A stretch of DNA of 31,304 nucleotides, taken from NCBI GenBank assembly GCA_934320845.1, contig CAKRFU010000028.1, positions 1 through 31,304 on the forward strand, in the 5' to 3' direction. Position numbers and translations under genes: made by a program. This document shows, piece by piece, positions 14,790-24,105 of the stretch. Each line of letters starts with the position of its first letter. Position 1 is the stretch's first letter. Source of the DNA: an uncultured Lachnospiraceae bacterium (GTDB taxonomy: Bacteria; Bacillota; Clostridia; Lachnospirales; Lachnospiraceae). The notes below the pieces were generated by a model. It had not been told where the DNA came from and did not search any database. It saw only the letters and a program-made list of their open reading frames with translations.

Positions 14790-15425
14790 ATGAGAAGCAG
14801 ATTTGATGAGCAGCTTGCGGATTTAAATAAAAAACTTATTGAGATGGGTGCTATGTGTGAGGAATGCATATCTCTTGCGGCTAAGGCTTTGAAGGAAGGC
14901 AATGTGAATATAAGATGGGAGGTCGAGCCGCTTGACAATTCACTTGATGACCTTGAGAGGAATGTTGAGTCGCTTTGCCTTAAACTTTTGCTTCAGCAGC
15001 AGCCTGTTGCAAAAGATTTGAGACAGGTATCAACAGCTCTTAAAATGATAACTGATATAAAGCGAATCGGTGATCAGGCATCAGATGTTGCGGAGATTAT
15101 TGGATTTTTAAATGGAAGAACAAGTGAAGAGTGTGAATATCTTGATCAGATGGCATCTGCGACAATAAAAATGGTTACTGAGTCGATTGATTCATTTGTA
15201 AAAAGTGATCTTGACCTTGCAAACAGTATTATTGATTATGATGACATTGTGGATGATTATTTCCATAAGGTTAAAGTTTTTCTTATAGATTTGATTGCTA
15301 AAAATCCGAAGGATGGTGAATATGCACTTGATCTTCTTATGATTGCAAAATATTTTGAGCGTATTGGAGATCATGCGGTAAATGTGGCTAAGTGGGTTGT
15401 ATTTTCAGTAACCGGAAATCATTAA
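14790..15425 (+). CDS. phoU: phosphate signaling regulator PhoU
   Basis: A 211-aa all-helical protein of two three-helix PhoU repeats. The conserved segments DxxRQVSTALKMITDIKRIGDQASDVAE and its second copy DLLMIAKYFERIGDHAVNVAKW carry the acidic metal-binding residues. ATG 14790 is chosen for AGGAGG at 14775-14780; the same frame opens much earlier inside pstB without a start signal. It probably mediates inhibition of the PhoR kinase by the Pst transporter when phosphate is abundant. Confidence 0.95.
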   Translation: MRSRFDEQLADLNKKLIEMGAMCEECISLAAKALKEGNVNIRWEVEPLDNSLDDLERNVESLCLKLLLQQQPVAKDLRQVSTALKMITDIKRIGDQASDVAEIIGFLNGRTSEECEYLDQMASATIKMVTESIDSFVKSDLDLANSIIDYDDIVDDYFHKVKVFLIDLIAKNPKDGEYALDLLMIAKYFERIGDHAVNVAKWVVFSVTGNH

Positions 15426-15461
15426 GAGTATATATCATAGTACACGGAAATGAGGAATGAT

Positions 15462-16148
15462 ATGATTTGGTGTGTAGAAGATGATGTGAGTATAAGAGAC
15501 ATAGAAGTATATACTTTGGAGCAGACAGGTTTTATAGCAAAAGGATTTGGGGATGGAGACAGTTTCTGGATGGAACTTGCAACGACAGACGAGCTTCCGG
15601 AACTTGTGATACTTGATATAATGCTTCCGGGGGAGGATGGTGTTTCTCTTTTAACTAAGATAAAAACATCCTCAAGAACTAAGGATATACCGGTTATTAT
15701 GGCTACGGCAAAAAGTGTTGAGTACGATAAGATTAAAAGTCTTGATCTTGGAGCAGATGATTATCTTGTAAAACCATTTGGAATGATGGAGATGGTTTCA
15801 AGGATAAAGGCTGTACTTAGAAGATGTATGCCCAAAAAAGAAAACAAAACCATATATGTCAATGGTATAATAGAGCTGAATGTTGAAGAACATACTGTAT
15901 TGGTTGATGGAAAGAGTGTCAGTCTCACCTATAAAGAATATGAAATATTAAAAATATTCCTTATGCATCTGGGGATGGCATATACAAGAAATCAGCTTTT
16001 ATCAGAAGTATGGGGCATTGACAGTTACGGAGAGACAAGAACAGTAGATATGCACATAAAGACACTTAGGCAGAAACTGGGTGATGGTGGCAGATATATC
16101 ACGACTGTTAGGAATGTCGGATATAAAATGGAGGGATACAATGACTAA
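15462..16148 (+). CDS. PhoB/PhoP-like OmpR-family response regulator
   Basis: A 228-aa regulator. The receiver has the acidic pair ED-D at residues 5-7 and phospho-acceptor D52 in LVILDIMLPG, and the switch K in DYLVKPFG. A winged-helix DNA-binding domain follows (about 130-226), ending RTVDMHIKTLRQKLGD...VGYKME. ATG 15462 is preferred for GAGG a few bases upstream; an ATG at 15450 lies on the ribosome site itself. The location after phoU and before its kinase identifies it as the phosphate regulator. It is the likely binder of the TTTACA repeats before pstS, and possibly of other 11-bp arrays. Confidence 0.93.
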   Translation: MIWCVEDDVSIRDIEVYTLEQTGFIAKGFGDGDSFWMELATTDELPELVILDIMLPGEDGVSLLTKIKTSSRTKDIPVIMATAKSVEYDKIKSLDLGADDYLVKPFGMMEMVSRIKAVLRRCMPKKENKTIYVNGIIELNVEEHTVLVDGKSVSLTYKEYEILKIFLMHLGMAYTRNQLLSEVWGIDSYGETRTVDMHIKTLRQKLGDGGRYITTVRNVGYKMEGYND

Positions 16149-17799
16149 AAAAATATTTAAATCGGTACTTTTGATTGCGGTAATTATGGTGCTGTTTTGC
16201 TGTACATTTATTCTTGGAATTTTGTACAGGCATTTCACAAATATAGAAGAACAACAGCTCGAATCACAGCTTGGTTTTGTTGTCACGGGTGTTCAAAATC
16301 AGGGGGAGGACTATCTCAAAAATCTTGAAGAAAAGAAATATAGGATTACATGGATAGAAGCAGACGGAACTGTTAAGTTTGACAATAAATCTGATGTATC
16401 GAAAATGGAAAACCATGCAGACAGGGAAGAGGTTAAAGATGCGTTGAAATTTGGCAGAGGCGAGTGCTCGAGATATTCAGTTACACTTATGCAGAAAACA
16501 CTTTATTATGCAAAAAAAATAAGTGACGGAAGTGTTGTAAGAATATCAGTAAGCCAGGATACGGTTTTTAAGCTTTTATTTTCGATGATTTCACCTATAG
16601 TTATAACAATAGTTTTAGCAATAATCTTATCATCAATTCTTGCGAGAGGTGTATCAAAGAAAGTAGTAGAACCTTTGAATAATCTTGATCTTGATGAACC
16701 TTTGAAAAATGATGTATATGGGGAAATTTCACCGCTTTTAAGACATATTGAGCATCAGCACAGACAGATAGATGAACAGCTTGAAGAACTCCAGAAAAAG
16801 AAAGACGAATTTCAGGCTACTATTGAAAATATGGATGAGGGACTTATACTTCTCGATGCAAAAAATAATATAATCAGCATAAATCCGGCAGCACAAAAGA
16901 TTTTTGGCGCAACCGATGAGTGTGTCGGAAAAGATTTTCTTATGATAGAACGAAATCTCTCTGTCGGAAAAACGATAAAAGAGACAATGGAAAAAGGAAA
17001 ATCAGAGATGGTACTTAAAAGATACGGACTTGAGTACCGCCTTGGAATAAGTAAGATAGAATCAGCAGGAAAGACACTTGGTGCAGTATTACTTGCTGTA
17101 GATGAAACAGAGAAAAGTAATGCTGAAAGGACAAGGAGAGAATTTTCGGCAAATGTGTCACATGAGTTAAAAACACCGCTTCAGTCAATTATCGGCAGTG
17201 CAGAGCTTATGGAAAATAACCTTGTAAAAGAGGAAGATATGCCGAGATTTGTCGGACATATCCGTAAGGAGGCAGAGAGACTTGTAAAACTCGTAGAAGA
17301 TATCATACGTCTTTCATGGCTTGATGAAAATAGGGATATGGAAATGGAACTTGTTGATTTAAAGGATATTGCTGAAGAAACAAAAGAAGTTCTGGAAAAT
17401 ACGGCAAAGGAAAAAAATGTGACAATAAATGTAAGCGGAGATGATATAAAACTCCGCGGGGTAAGAAGTCTGCTTTATGAAATTGTATATAATCTTTGTG
17501 AAAATGGTATAAAGTACAATAAAGACGGAGGAAGAGTTGACATAACGCTGTCTAAGGAAGCTGAGAAAAATATTATTGTTATCGAAGATACAGGAATTGG
17601 AATAAAAGAAGAACAGCAGTCAAGAATTTTTGAACGTTTTTACAGGGTAGATAAAAGCAGGTCAAAGGAAACCGGAGGAACAGGTCTTGGTCTGTCTATA
17701 GTGAAACATGCGGCAATGTATCATAATGCAGAAGTTGTGTTGGAAAGCAAAGAAGGACAAGGCAGCAAGTTTACGGTTATCTTTCCACGGGAGGAGTAG
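16141..17799 (+). CDS. PhoR-like sensor histidine kinase with PAS domain
   Basis: A 552-aa membrane kinase. TM1 is about residues 7-29, an extracellular segment runs to about 150, TM2 is about 153-175, and a linker/HAMP-like region follows. A PAS domain begins TIENMDEGLILLDAKNN (about 240-335). The HisKA box is FSANVSHELKTPLQS with H341. The ATPase has N-box NLCENGIKYN, D-T-G-I-G-I and G-T-G-L-G-L-S. ATG 16141 lies within the regulator's last codons (8-nt overlap), with GAGGGA upstream. It phosphorylates the adjacent PhoP-like protein under phosphate limitation, presumably via Pst-PhoU. Confidence 0.94.
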   Translation: MTKKIFKSVLLIAVIMVLFCCTFILGILYRHFTNIEEQQLESQLGFVVTGVQNQGEDYLKNLEEKKYRITWIEADGTVKFDNKSDVSKMENHADREEVKDALKFGRGECSRYSVTLMQKTLYYAKKISDGSVVRISVSQDTVFKLLFSMISPIVITIVLAIILSSILARGVSKKVVEPLNNLDLDEPLKNDVYGEISPLLRHIEHQHRQIDEQLEELQKKKDEFQATIENMDEGLILLDAKNNIISINPAAQKIFGATDECVGKDFLMIERNLSVGKTIKETMEKGKSEMVLKRYGLEYRLGISKIESAGKTLGAVLLAVDETEKSNAERTRREFSANVSHELKTPLQSIIGSAELMENNLVKEEDMPRFVGHIRKEAERLVKLVEDIIRLSWLDENRDMEMELVDLKDIAEETKEVLENTAKEKNVTINVSGDDIKLRGVRSLLYEIVYNLCENGIKYNKDGGRVDITLSKEAEKNIIVIEDTGIGIKEEQQSRIFERFYRVDKSRSKETGGTGLGLSIVKHAAMYHNAEVVLESKEGQGSKFTVIFPREE

Positions 17800-17861
17800 C
17801 CGTTAAATAATAAATATGATATACTTTGTTCATCAGATTAAATAATAGGAAGTTGAAGATA

Positions 17862-18689
17862 ATGAACATGAAAATATCAATGATAGCACTTGACCTTGAT
17901 GGAACATGTCTTGACAGCAGGGGAAAGATGACTGACAGGACAGAAAAAATTCTTGAAAAATACGGAAAAGCAGGGGTTGAGATTGTATTTACAACAGGGA
18001 GACCGATTGCTGGAATATTAAAAGAATTGAGAAGCATTCCCGGGACAAATTATGCAATAGCATTGAATGGCGGTCTGGTATATAAACTTATCGACAACAG
18101 TATTATTTACAAAAAAAGTATTGATAAAAGAGAAGTGATGCTTGTAAGAGACATAATTCTAAGGCACGATGCACTTACGGATATTGCTTCTGGCGGACTT
18201 GGCATCGGTGATAAAAAAACGTATGACAAAGCAGAAAATTATATAAAGAATGATGATTTTAGAAACTATTATCTTTCAAGCAGAGGTTCAAAGCAAAATC
18301 TTTGGGATAATATCGAAGAACTTGAGAGTGTCGAGAAGATAAACATGTTCTTTAGTAATATGGATGATAGAAGAAAAACACTTGAAGAACTTAAAATACT
18401 TAAAACCTCTAAAGTGTGCTCGGGTATGCCTAATAATATCGAGATAAACCATTGTGAGGTAAACAAGGGAAATGCTCTTAAATGGCTTTGCGAAAAGCTT
18501 GACATTGATATATCGGAGCTTATAGCATTTGGTGATGGCAGCAACGACATTGATATGATAAAGACGGCAGGATGTGGAGTTGCAATGGCAAATGCCTGTG
18601 AAGAACTTAAAGAGAGTTCAGATATTGTGACAAAAAGCAATGATGAAAACGGGGTTGCTTATATTTTAGAAAAATACAGTCTGGCATAG
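17862..18689 (+). CDS. Cof-type HAD hydrolase (sugar/nucleotide phosphatase-like)
   Basis: A 275-aa HAD-superfamily IIB phosphatase. Motif I is D11-L-D13-G-T, motif II T-T-G-R-P, and motif IV is FGDGSNDIDMIKTAG followed by CGVAMANA. A conserved lysine occurs in NKGNALKWL. The start at 17862 follows AGGAAG; an upstream in-frame codon has no signal. The substrate is unpredictable within this promiscuous family (sugar phosphates, PLP, FMN and similar). It lies alone after phoR and ends at a convergent terminator. Confidence 0.92.
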   Translation: MNMKISMIALDLDGTCLDSRGKMTDRTEKILEKYGKAGVEIVFTTGRPIAGILKELRSIPGTNYAIALNGGLVYKLIDNSIIYKKSIDKREVMLVRDIILRHDALTDIASGGLGIGDKKTYDKAENYIKNDDFRNYYLSSRGSKQNLWDNIEELESVEKINMFFSNMDDRRKTLEELKILKTSKVCSGMPNNIEINHCEVNKGNALKWLCEKLDIDISELIAFGDGSNDIDMIKTAGCGVAMANACEELKESSDIVTKSNDENGVAYILEKYSLA

Positions 18690-18721
18690 AAAGTTATTTC
18701 TATGCTCATACTGTATTTTTT
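18671..18721. terminator. bidirectional terminator between convergent genes
   Basis: An outer stem AAATACAGT / ACTGTATTT and an inner perfect 9-bp stem GCATAGAAA (18684-18692) / TTTCTATGC (18697-18705), with T runs on both sides. It serves the HAD gene and the minus-strand DUF1275 gene. Confidence 0.75.
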
Positions 18722-18730
18722 TGACGTATA

Positions 18731-19399
18731 TTACATTTTTTCAGCAAACATCATTATAAATACTGCTGCTAATAGAATTGATGATACCCATATAGCCTTG
18801 ATACCTATATATAATGATAAAATTCCGCCGATACCTGCACCGATGGCAAAGACAAGAATTATACCGTAATAGTGAAGTGCTTTTTTTAAAATTTCCGGCT
18901 TTTTTTCACGTAGATAAATAGAAAGACTTTCTGTACCGCTTCTGAGATTTCCGATACACATTGTACTTGCATAGCCATAGCCGTTTACTTTTCTGAAAGT
19001 CTGTACCTGCATTGAACAGGCAAATGATACAAGCATTGTTGCTGTCATGTTGTATTGTCCGGGAATTAAACCGACAATAAATAATATGGCTAATTCCATA
19101 AGTACGATTATCTGCCGCCAGTGTATTTTTTTGACATATTTCAGTTTTTTCTGTATTCTTTCTGCAACAAAAACTCCGAGAGCAAACGCTATTATAGGAA
19201 AAAGATAATGTAAACCTCGAAGCCATTCACCGGACATAAAATTCTGGCTCATAAGCACAACATTTCCGGTTTGAGCATTAGAGAATACTTCGTCCCTGAC
19301 ATTGTATGTGTATGCATCCTGAAAACCGCCTGATATGGCTAGTATTGCACTAAGTCTAAAAGTTTCTGAAGTCTGTTTTTTTTGTTTGTTTTTTTTCAT
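18731..19399 (-). CDS. YoaK/DUF1275 family membrane protein
   Basis: About 222 aa with six hydrophobic segments and the family signature near the N-terminus: A-I-S-G-G-F-Q-D-A-Y-T, then QTGNVVLMSQNF. The later RSGTESLSIYLREK segment is also typical. DUF1275 proteins are small integral membrane proteins of unknown transport function. The minus-strand ATG at 19399 has TGGAG upstream; in-frame ATGs at 19414 and 19423 are possible but lack a site. A poly-Lys/Gln start (MKKNKQKKQ) is unremarkable. It is alone on the minus strand. Confidence 0.88.
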   Translation of the reverse strand: MKKNKQKKQTSETFRLSAILAISGGFQDAYTYNVRDEVFSNAQTGNVVLMSQNFMSGEWLRGLHYLFPIIAFALGVFVAERIQKKLKYVKKIHWRQIIVLMELAILFIVGLIPGQYNMTATMLVSFACSMQVQTFRKVNGYGYASTMCIGNLRSGTESLSIYLREKKPEILKKALHYYGIILVFAIGAGIGGILSLYIGIKAIWVSSILLAAVFIMMFAEKM

Positions 19400-19611
19400 C
19401 TTTTTGTACTCCATTATATACATTTTATTTAATTATATACTATATAGTTCATATACGTACAATGTATATATAATATGTGAGATATATGTTATATATATAA
19501 AATAATGCTGGGTCATACCGCTATATTTATCGCTTTATAAAATATATTGACTAATTAAATTAAATAATTATAATTAAAATTAAGTTAATATCGCACTAAA
19601 AAATAAATTTA

Positions 19612-19652
19612 AAATTCAACTTAAAAATTAACTGTATTTTTAAGTTGAATTT
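19612..19652. promoter_or_regulatory. 17-bp perfect inverted repeat before the SGNH esterase gene
   Basis: AAATTCAACTTAAAAAT (19612-19628) and its exact reverse complement (19636-19652) flank TAACTGT. The right arm ends just before the GGGAGGAG ribosome site. It could be an operator or a stable 5'-UTR hairpin. The rest of 19424-19611 is AT-rich spacer with no gene seen. Confidence 0.6.
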
Positions 19653-19673
19653 AGGAATGGGAGGAGAAATATA

Positions 19674-20717
19674 ATGTGGATAAATTCAAATAACGATAAA
19701 ATAGTGTATACAGGACGCATAGACTGGAGCATACCGACTGAACCTGTATGGATATTTCCGTGTACATCATCGGAATTTAATTTTACGGGAAATATGTTAA
19801 AAATTCATGTGAGTAATAAAAATGAGTATTGGCAGAATTATCTGGGATGTATTCTCGACAATGTCCAGTCATGCTTTTATATAAAGAAAGAAGGCAGAAC
19901 AACGATTGAGATACCGGTTCCTGAAAATGAGACAGGGGTTCATCAGGTCATGTTTTTTAAAAGACAGGATTCATGTCATGAAATAATAATTCTTGGATAT
20001 GAGATAGGGGATGGAGAAAAGCTGCTTGCACCTCCGGAAAAACCGGATAGAAAGATTGAAATATATGGAGATTCCGTGTCAGCTGGCGAGGTATCTGAAG
20101 CTGTTGATTTTGTGGGGATGGAAGACCCTGAGCACAATGGAGGTTATTCAAACAGTTATTATTCTTATGGATGGATACTGGCGAGAAAACTTGGGGCGCA
20201 GATTCATGATATTGCCCAGGGGGGTATCGCACTTATGGATGGTGAAGGCTGGTACCACGAACCGGAACAGACAGGGCTGGAGACAGTGTGGAACAAGGTG
20301 CATTACAACACAAGGCTCAGTCAGATGACACAATGGGATTTTGATAAATACAGACCACAAGCTGTCATAATTGCTGTTGGGCAAAATGATTGTCATCCTA
20401 TTGATTATATGAAAGAAGGTTACTGTGAGCCAAAAGCAAGAAAGTGGCGTGAACATTATATGAGATTTCTTGAAAATATCAGAAAGACATATCCTGACGC
20501 ATATATAATATGCTGTACAACGCTGCTTAACCACGATAAAGCGTGGGACGAAGCGATAGCTCAGGTAGTTGGAAACATGGGGGATAAAAAGATAACACAG
20601 TACAGATTTAATAGAAATGGGACTGGTACACTGGGGCATTTAAGAATACCGGAGGCATACGAGATGGCACAAGAATTAGCGGAATATATTGAAGAACTGG
20701 AAGTCTTTGATAAATAA
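19674..20717 (+). CDS. SGNH/GDSL hydrolase, carbohydrate esterase family 2-like
   Basis: 347 aa. The N-terminal ~115 residues form a beta-rich domain (YTGRIDWSIPTEPVWIFPCTS...), and the SGNH hydrolase domain follows. Block I is Y-G-D-S134-V-S-A-G, the glycine block AQGGIAL, block III G236-Q-N-D, and the catalytic histidine is H322 in GTLGHLRIPEAY. This two-domain order is that of CE2 deacetylases that remove acetyl groups from xylo- or mannooligosaccharides. No signal peptide is present, so it probably acts on imported oligosaccharides. GGGAGGAG precedes the ATG. The nearby GH43 gene supports a hemicellulose role; the CE2 call is from motifs only. Confidence 0.82.
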   Translation: MWINSNNDKIVYTGRIDWSIPTEPVWIFPCTSSEFNFTGNMLKIHVSNKNEYWQNYLGCILDNVQSCFYIKKEGRTTIEIPVPENETGVHQVMFFKRQDSCHEIIILGYEIGDGEKLLAPPEKPDRKIEIYGDSVSAGEVSEAVDFVGMEDPEHNGGYSNSYYSYGWILARKLGAQIHDIAQGGIALMDGEGWYHEPEQTGLETVWNKVHYNTRLSQMTQWDFDKYRPQAVIIAVGQNDCHPIDYMKEGYCEPKARKWREHYMRFLENIRKTYPDAYIICCTTLLNHDKAWDEAIAQVVGNMGDKKITQYRFNRNGTGTLGHLRIPEAYEMAQELAEYIEELEVFDK

Positions 20718-20755
20718 AAATTAAAAATGGAAATATTTTAAACTTTTTATCTGCT

Positions 20756-20769
20756 TGTTACAATGTAAT
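20756..20769 (+). promoter_or_regulatory. extended -10 element before the sigma factor gene
   Basis: TGTTACAATGTAAT, nearly identical to 21992-22005 before the hybrid kinase gene. It contains TACAAT with an upstream TG. The element lies about 45 bp before the sigma gene. Confidence 0.45.
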
Positions 20770-20812
20770 ATATAGAAGCAGTGATAACAAGATAGTTAAA
20801 GAGAGAAGAGAC

Positions 20813-21346
20813 ATGAAAAAGGAAGAATTGGAAGAATTTATTTCAAAATATGGAACTGAATTGATGAAGTTTTGCAAGATAACAACAAATAATGATGAGC
20901 TTGCAATGGAACTTTATCAGGAAACAATGTTGAGGATGGTCGAGCATTATAAAAAACTTGAGGTGTCAGAAAATATAAAAGCATGGGCAATTTCTACGGC
21001 AATAAATTTATGGAAAAATAAGAAAAGAAAGTATGCATGGAGAAGGAGAATTGCAAAGCAGGAGAGCTATGAAGTACATATTGAGAAGGGACTTGAATTT
21101 ATTGAATGTAATGATAATGCTGACAATCCCGAAGAGGAAGTCATACGAAGTGAACTTATAAAATTTGTCAGAAATAAGGTGAGAGAACTTCCAGAAAAAT
21201 ATAGGATGGTGGTGTATCTGTATTATACGGTAAATATGAAAATAAAAGACATAGCTTCACTATATAAAATTCCTGAGAGTACGATAAAAAGCAGACTTGT
21301 TAAAGCGAAAAAAATATTAAAGCAGAAGCTTGAGGAGGAATTGTAA
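20813..21346 (+). CDS. sigma-70 family (ECF-type) RNA polymerase sigma factor
   Basis: A 177-aa protein with region 2 (about residues 8-75, ELAMELYQETMLRMVEHY...IKAWAISTAINLWKN) and region 4 (about 120-172, VRELPEKYRMVVYLYYTVNMKIKDIASLYKIPESTIKSRLVKAKKILKQKL). No region 3 is present, as in ECF sigmas. GAGAGAAGAG precedes the ATG. The stop overlaps the start of a membrane protein gene (TAATG), the arrangement expected for a sigma/anti-sigma pair. Target promoters are unknown. Confidence 0.9.
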   Translation: MKKEELEEFISKYGTELMKFCKITTNNDELAMELYQETMLRMVEHYKKLEVSENIKAWAISTAINLWKNKKRKYAWRRRIAKQESYEVHIEKGLEFIECNDNADNPEEEVIRSELIKFVRNKVRELPEKYRMVVYLYYTVNMKIKDIASLYKIPESTIKSRLVKAKKILKQKLEEEL

Positions 21347-21945
21347 TGGCTGACTTGAAAATAACAGATGATAAATTGGAAAAAATTCTTTACAGTTCGA
21401 TGTCGCCTGATGTAATGGAGACGGAACTTAAATTTCAAAAGAAAATTGGGATAAGAATAATCATAATGTACATGCTTATGGCGGCAGCAGGGTGTTATCT
21501 TATAGCCGGTACATATATATTTGCGGGAAGCTGCAGATATATGAATGTCGATAGGACTTTTTTAGAGATTGGAAATTTATTTGAAAACAGTTCATTTTAT
21601 GTTTCCATGCTTACTTTATGGTTTAGTATTTTATTATGTGTAATATTTACCGTAAAACAATATTTTAATATGAAGAATTGCAAAAAAGGCAGAGTATTTT
21701 ATGTGGTTTCATATGCTTTGATTATATTTTTTCAGTATTATTTTACAGACAGATTGATTCAACCGATGGTGTATATAAATAAGCTGTCGGTAGAAGTACC
21801 AAACGCTTTAAAAATGAACAGATTTGCCATAGCTTATTTTCTTGACGGAGTTAAAAGTTCATGCAGTCTGAGTTTGCTGCCGGCATTTATTTTATGGGGA
21901 ACGGCATTTATATTGCTTCTCATTCAGATGTTTAGAGAGAGATAA
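21346..21945 (+). CDS. membrane protein, putative anti-sigma partner
   Basis: A 199-aa protein. The N-terminal ~30 residues are cytoplasmic (ADLKITDDKLEKILYSSMSPDVMETELKF split by charges), followed by four hydrophobic segments (about 35-58, 82-102, 117-133 and 172-194). Its ATG overlaps the sigma factor's stop, and GAGGAGGAA in the sigma gene's end serves as ribosome site. Position and topology are those of an anti-sigma factor, but no ZAS zinc motif (HxxxCxxC) is visible. It would be an atypical type, and this role is inferred from context only. Confidence 0.65.
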   Translation: MADLKITDDKLEKILYSSMSPDVMETELKFQKKIGIRIIIMYMLMAAAGCYLIAGTYIFAGSCRYMNVDRTFLEIGNLFENSSFYVSMLTLWFSILLCVIFTVKQYFNMKNCKKGRVFYVVSYALIIFFQYYFTDRLIQPMVYINKLSVEVPNALKMNRFAIAYFLDGVKSSCSLSLLPAFILWGTAFILLLIQMFRER

Positions 21946-21991
21946 TAGTTAAGAATTGACCGATAATTGTATTTATCATTTTTTAGATAAC

Positions 21992-22005
21992 TGTTATAAT
22001 GTAAT
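21992..22005 (+). promoter_or_regulatory. extended -10 element before the hybrid kinase gene
   Basis: TGTTATAATGTAAT with a consensus TATAAT, one base different from the element before the sigma gene. It lies 55 bp before the kinase start. Confidence 0.5.
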
Positions 22006-22059
22006 GTGGATTAAAAAATATGGAAATTTATTTAATTGATGCATTGCGAGGTTTAACTT

Positions 22060-24105
22060 ATGGATAACAGGTTGAATAGAAAAAGGATGAAAATACAGTT
22101 ATTCTGTGTTTTTATGGTGACACTTTCGATAATATTGGCATGTGGTCATTATTTGGGCAGTAATAATAAAAAATCTGAACAGATGAAAGTAAGATATACG
22201 GCAAAAATGACAGTAAGCAGAATAGAGTCAAGACTTGATAAATATTTGGAAAGAGCAGATTTTATAAAAAATATACTTGAAAAGAGATATAAAGTTGATG
22301 ACGAAAAATTTAATCAGATTGCTGCACTTTTGCACGAGGACAAAGATGTTATCGAAGCCATTGAGCTTGCTAAAGATGGTATTGTAGGCAATATTTATCC
22401 GTTAAAGGGAAATGAACCTGCGATTGGATTAAATATGCTGACTAATCCAAAAAGAAAAAAGGAAGCAAAAATAGCTAAAAAAACAGGACAGTACACGATA
22501 GCAGGTCCTTATGAATTAAAACAGGGCGGAATCGGAGCGTTATTATTTGATCCGGTTTACATATCAGAAAACGGAGAAAAGAAATTTTGGGGGTTTGTTA
22601 TTCTCGTAATAGACTGGGAAAAGTTTATAGATGAGATAAATTTAAGTAATCTTGAAGATGTGGGATATGATTATCAGATATGGAAGAAAAATCTTTCTGA
22701 GGGAACAGAAGTTACAATTGCGGAGGGAAACAGTAAAAATATAAAAAGTCCTCTCGAGGTTGTATGTGCAGTTCCAAATGATATATGGTATTTTGAAATT
22801 GCACCGAAAGACGGATGGATTACTAAAATGCAGTTGTTTATGGGGACACTTGTAGCACTGGTTGTTCTCATAATAGTATGCAGTGCTTTTTGGCAGTATT
22901 TTGTAAGGCGTTACAAAGATGCGGTATATGCTGAAAATATTAAGAAAGCGGCAAAAGAAGCACAGATTGCGAATGAGACAAAAACAAGATTTTTATTCAA
23001 TATGAGCCATGATATACGAACGCCTATGAACGCTATAGTAGGTTTTTCGGAGCTTCTTGAAAAACATCTTGATGATAAGGAAAGAGCAGCCGATTATGTT
23101 GCAAAGATTAAAAAATCGAGTTCATTTTTGCTGTCATTGATAAATTATGTGCTCGAAATGGCAAGGATAGAGAGCGGTAAGGTCGAATTAAAATCAGAAA
23201 TTACAGATATAAAAGTGCTTATAGATTCTCTTAATGCTGTGTTTGAATCTGATATAAAAAATAAAAACCTTAAATATACTTGTAAGTGTAATATTGAGTA
23301 TGGGTATATTATATGTGATTTGACGAAAGTTAAGGAGATATATCTTAATATAATAAGTAATGCAATAAAATACACAAATCCGGCTGGAAGTGTTAAATTT
23401 GAATTTTGGGAAATACCGTGTGACAGGGATGGCTATGCAACATATGTCAGCAAAGTTGAAGATACCGGAATCGGTATGAGTAAAGAATATCTTCCGCATA
23501 TTTTTGAGGAATTTTCTAGAGAGCATACAAGTACTGAGACAAAAATAGCCGGTACAGGTCTTGGACTTCCAATTGTAAAGTCGCTGGTGGAACTTATGGG
23601 TGGAACAATAGATGTTGAAAGTAAGGTTGATGTTGGAACGACAATGGTTGTTACTTTGACATTTCCTATTGCAACGAAAGAACAGGCCGAAAAGCAGCGT
23701 AAGGAAGTCACAAATCAGATTATCAAAAACGTAAAAGGGAAAAAGATTCTTATCGCTGAGGATAATGAATTAAATGCCGAAATAGCTATGACTGTATTGA
23801 AAGAGAATGGAATCCAGGCAGAATGTGTTGCTGACGGAAAAGCGTGTGTAGAGGGATTAGCACAGAAACCTGAAGATTATTATGACGCAATACTTATGGA
23901 TATTCAGATGCCAAATATGAATGGATATGAGGCGGCAAAGAAAATAAGGTCGATGGATGGAAGACGTTCTAAGATACCTATCATAGCTATGACTGCCAAT
24001 GCGTTTGAAGAAGATAAGCAAAGAGCAATCGAAAGCGGAATGAATGCTCATATAGGAAAGCCTATTGATATAAAAAAACTTGTTCTTTTACTCGGAAGTC
24101 TTTAG
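22060..24105 (+). CDS. hybrid histidine kinase with CHASE sensor and C-terminal receiver
   Basis: 681 aa. TM1 is about residues 12-29. An extracellular CHASE-type domain (about 40-245) is recognised by AIELAKDGIVGNIYPLKGNEPAIG and GIGALLFDPVYI...FWGFVILVIDW. TM2 is about 257-280. The HisKA box is FLFNMSHDIRTPMNAIVGF with H317, and the ATPase carries D-T-G-I-G-M and G-T-G-L-G-L-P. The receiver ILIAEDNELNAEIA has phospho-acceptor D614 in AILMDIQMPNMNG. There is no Hpt or output domain, so phosphate must pass to a separate protein. Its 3' end overlaps the convergent AraC gene by 44 bp. The signal is unknown; a small molecule or a sugar derivative is plausible. Confidence 0.92.
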   Translation: MDNRLNRKRMKIQLFCVFMVTLSIILACGHYLGSNNKKSEQMKVRYTAKMTVSRIESRLDKYLERADFIKNILEKRYKVDDEKFNQIAALLHEDKDVIEAIELAKDGIVGNIYPLKGNEPAIGLNMLTNPKRKKEAKIAKKTGQYTIAGPYELKQGGIGALLFDPVYISENGEKKFWGFVILVIDWEKFIDEINLSNLEDVGYDYQIWKKNLSEGTEVTIAEGNSKNIKSPLEVVCAVPNDIWYFEIAPKDGWITKMQLFMGTLVALVVLIIVCSAFWQYFVRRYKDAVYAENIKKAAKEAQIANETKTRFLFNMSHDIRTPMNAIVGFSELLEKHLDDKERAADYVAKIKKSSSFLLSLINYVLEMARIESGKVELKSEITDIKVLIDSLNAVFESDIKNKNLKYTCKCNIEYGYIICDLTKVKEIYLNIISNAIKYTNPAGSVKFEFWEIPCDRDGYATYVSKVEDTGIGMSKEYLPHIFEEFSREHTSTETKIAGTGLGLPIVKSLVELMGGTIDVESKVDVGTTMVVTLTFPIATKEQAEKQRKEVTNQIIKNVKGKKILIAEDNELNAEIAMTVLKENGIQAECVADGKACVEGLAQKPEDYYDAILMDIQMPNMNGYEAAKKIRSMDGRRSKIPIIAMTANAFEEDKQRAIESGMNAHIGKPIDIKKLVLLLGSL

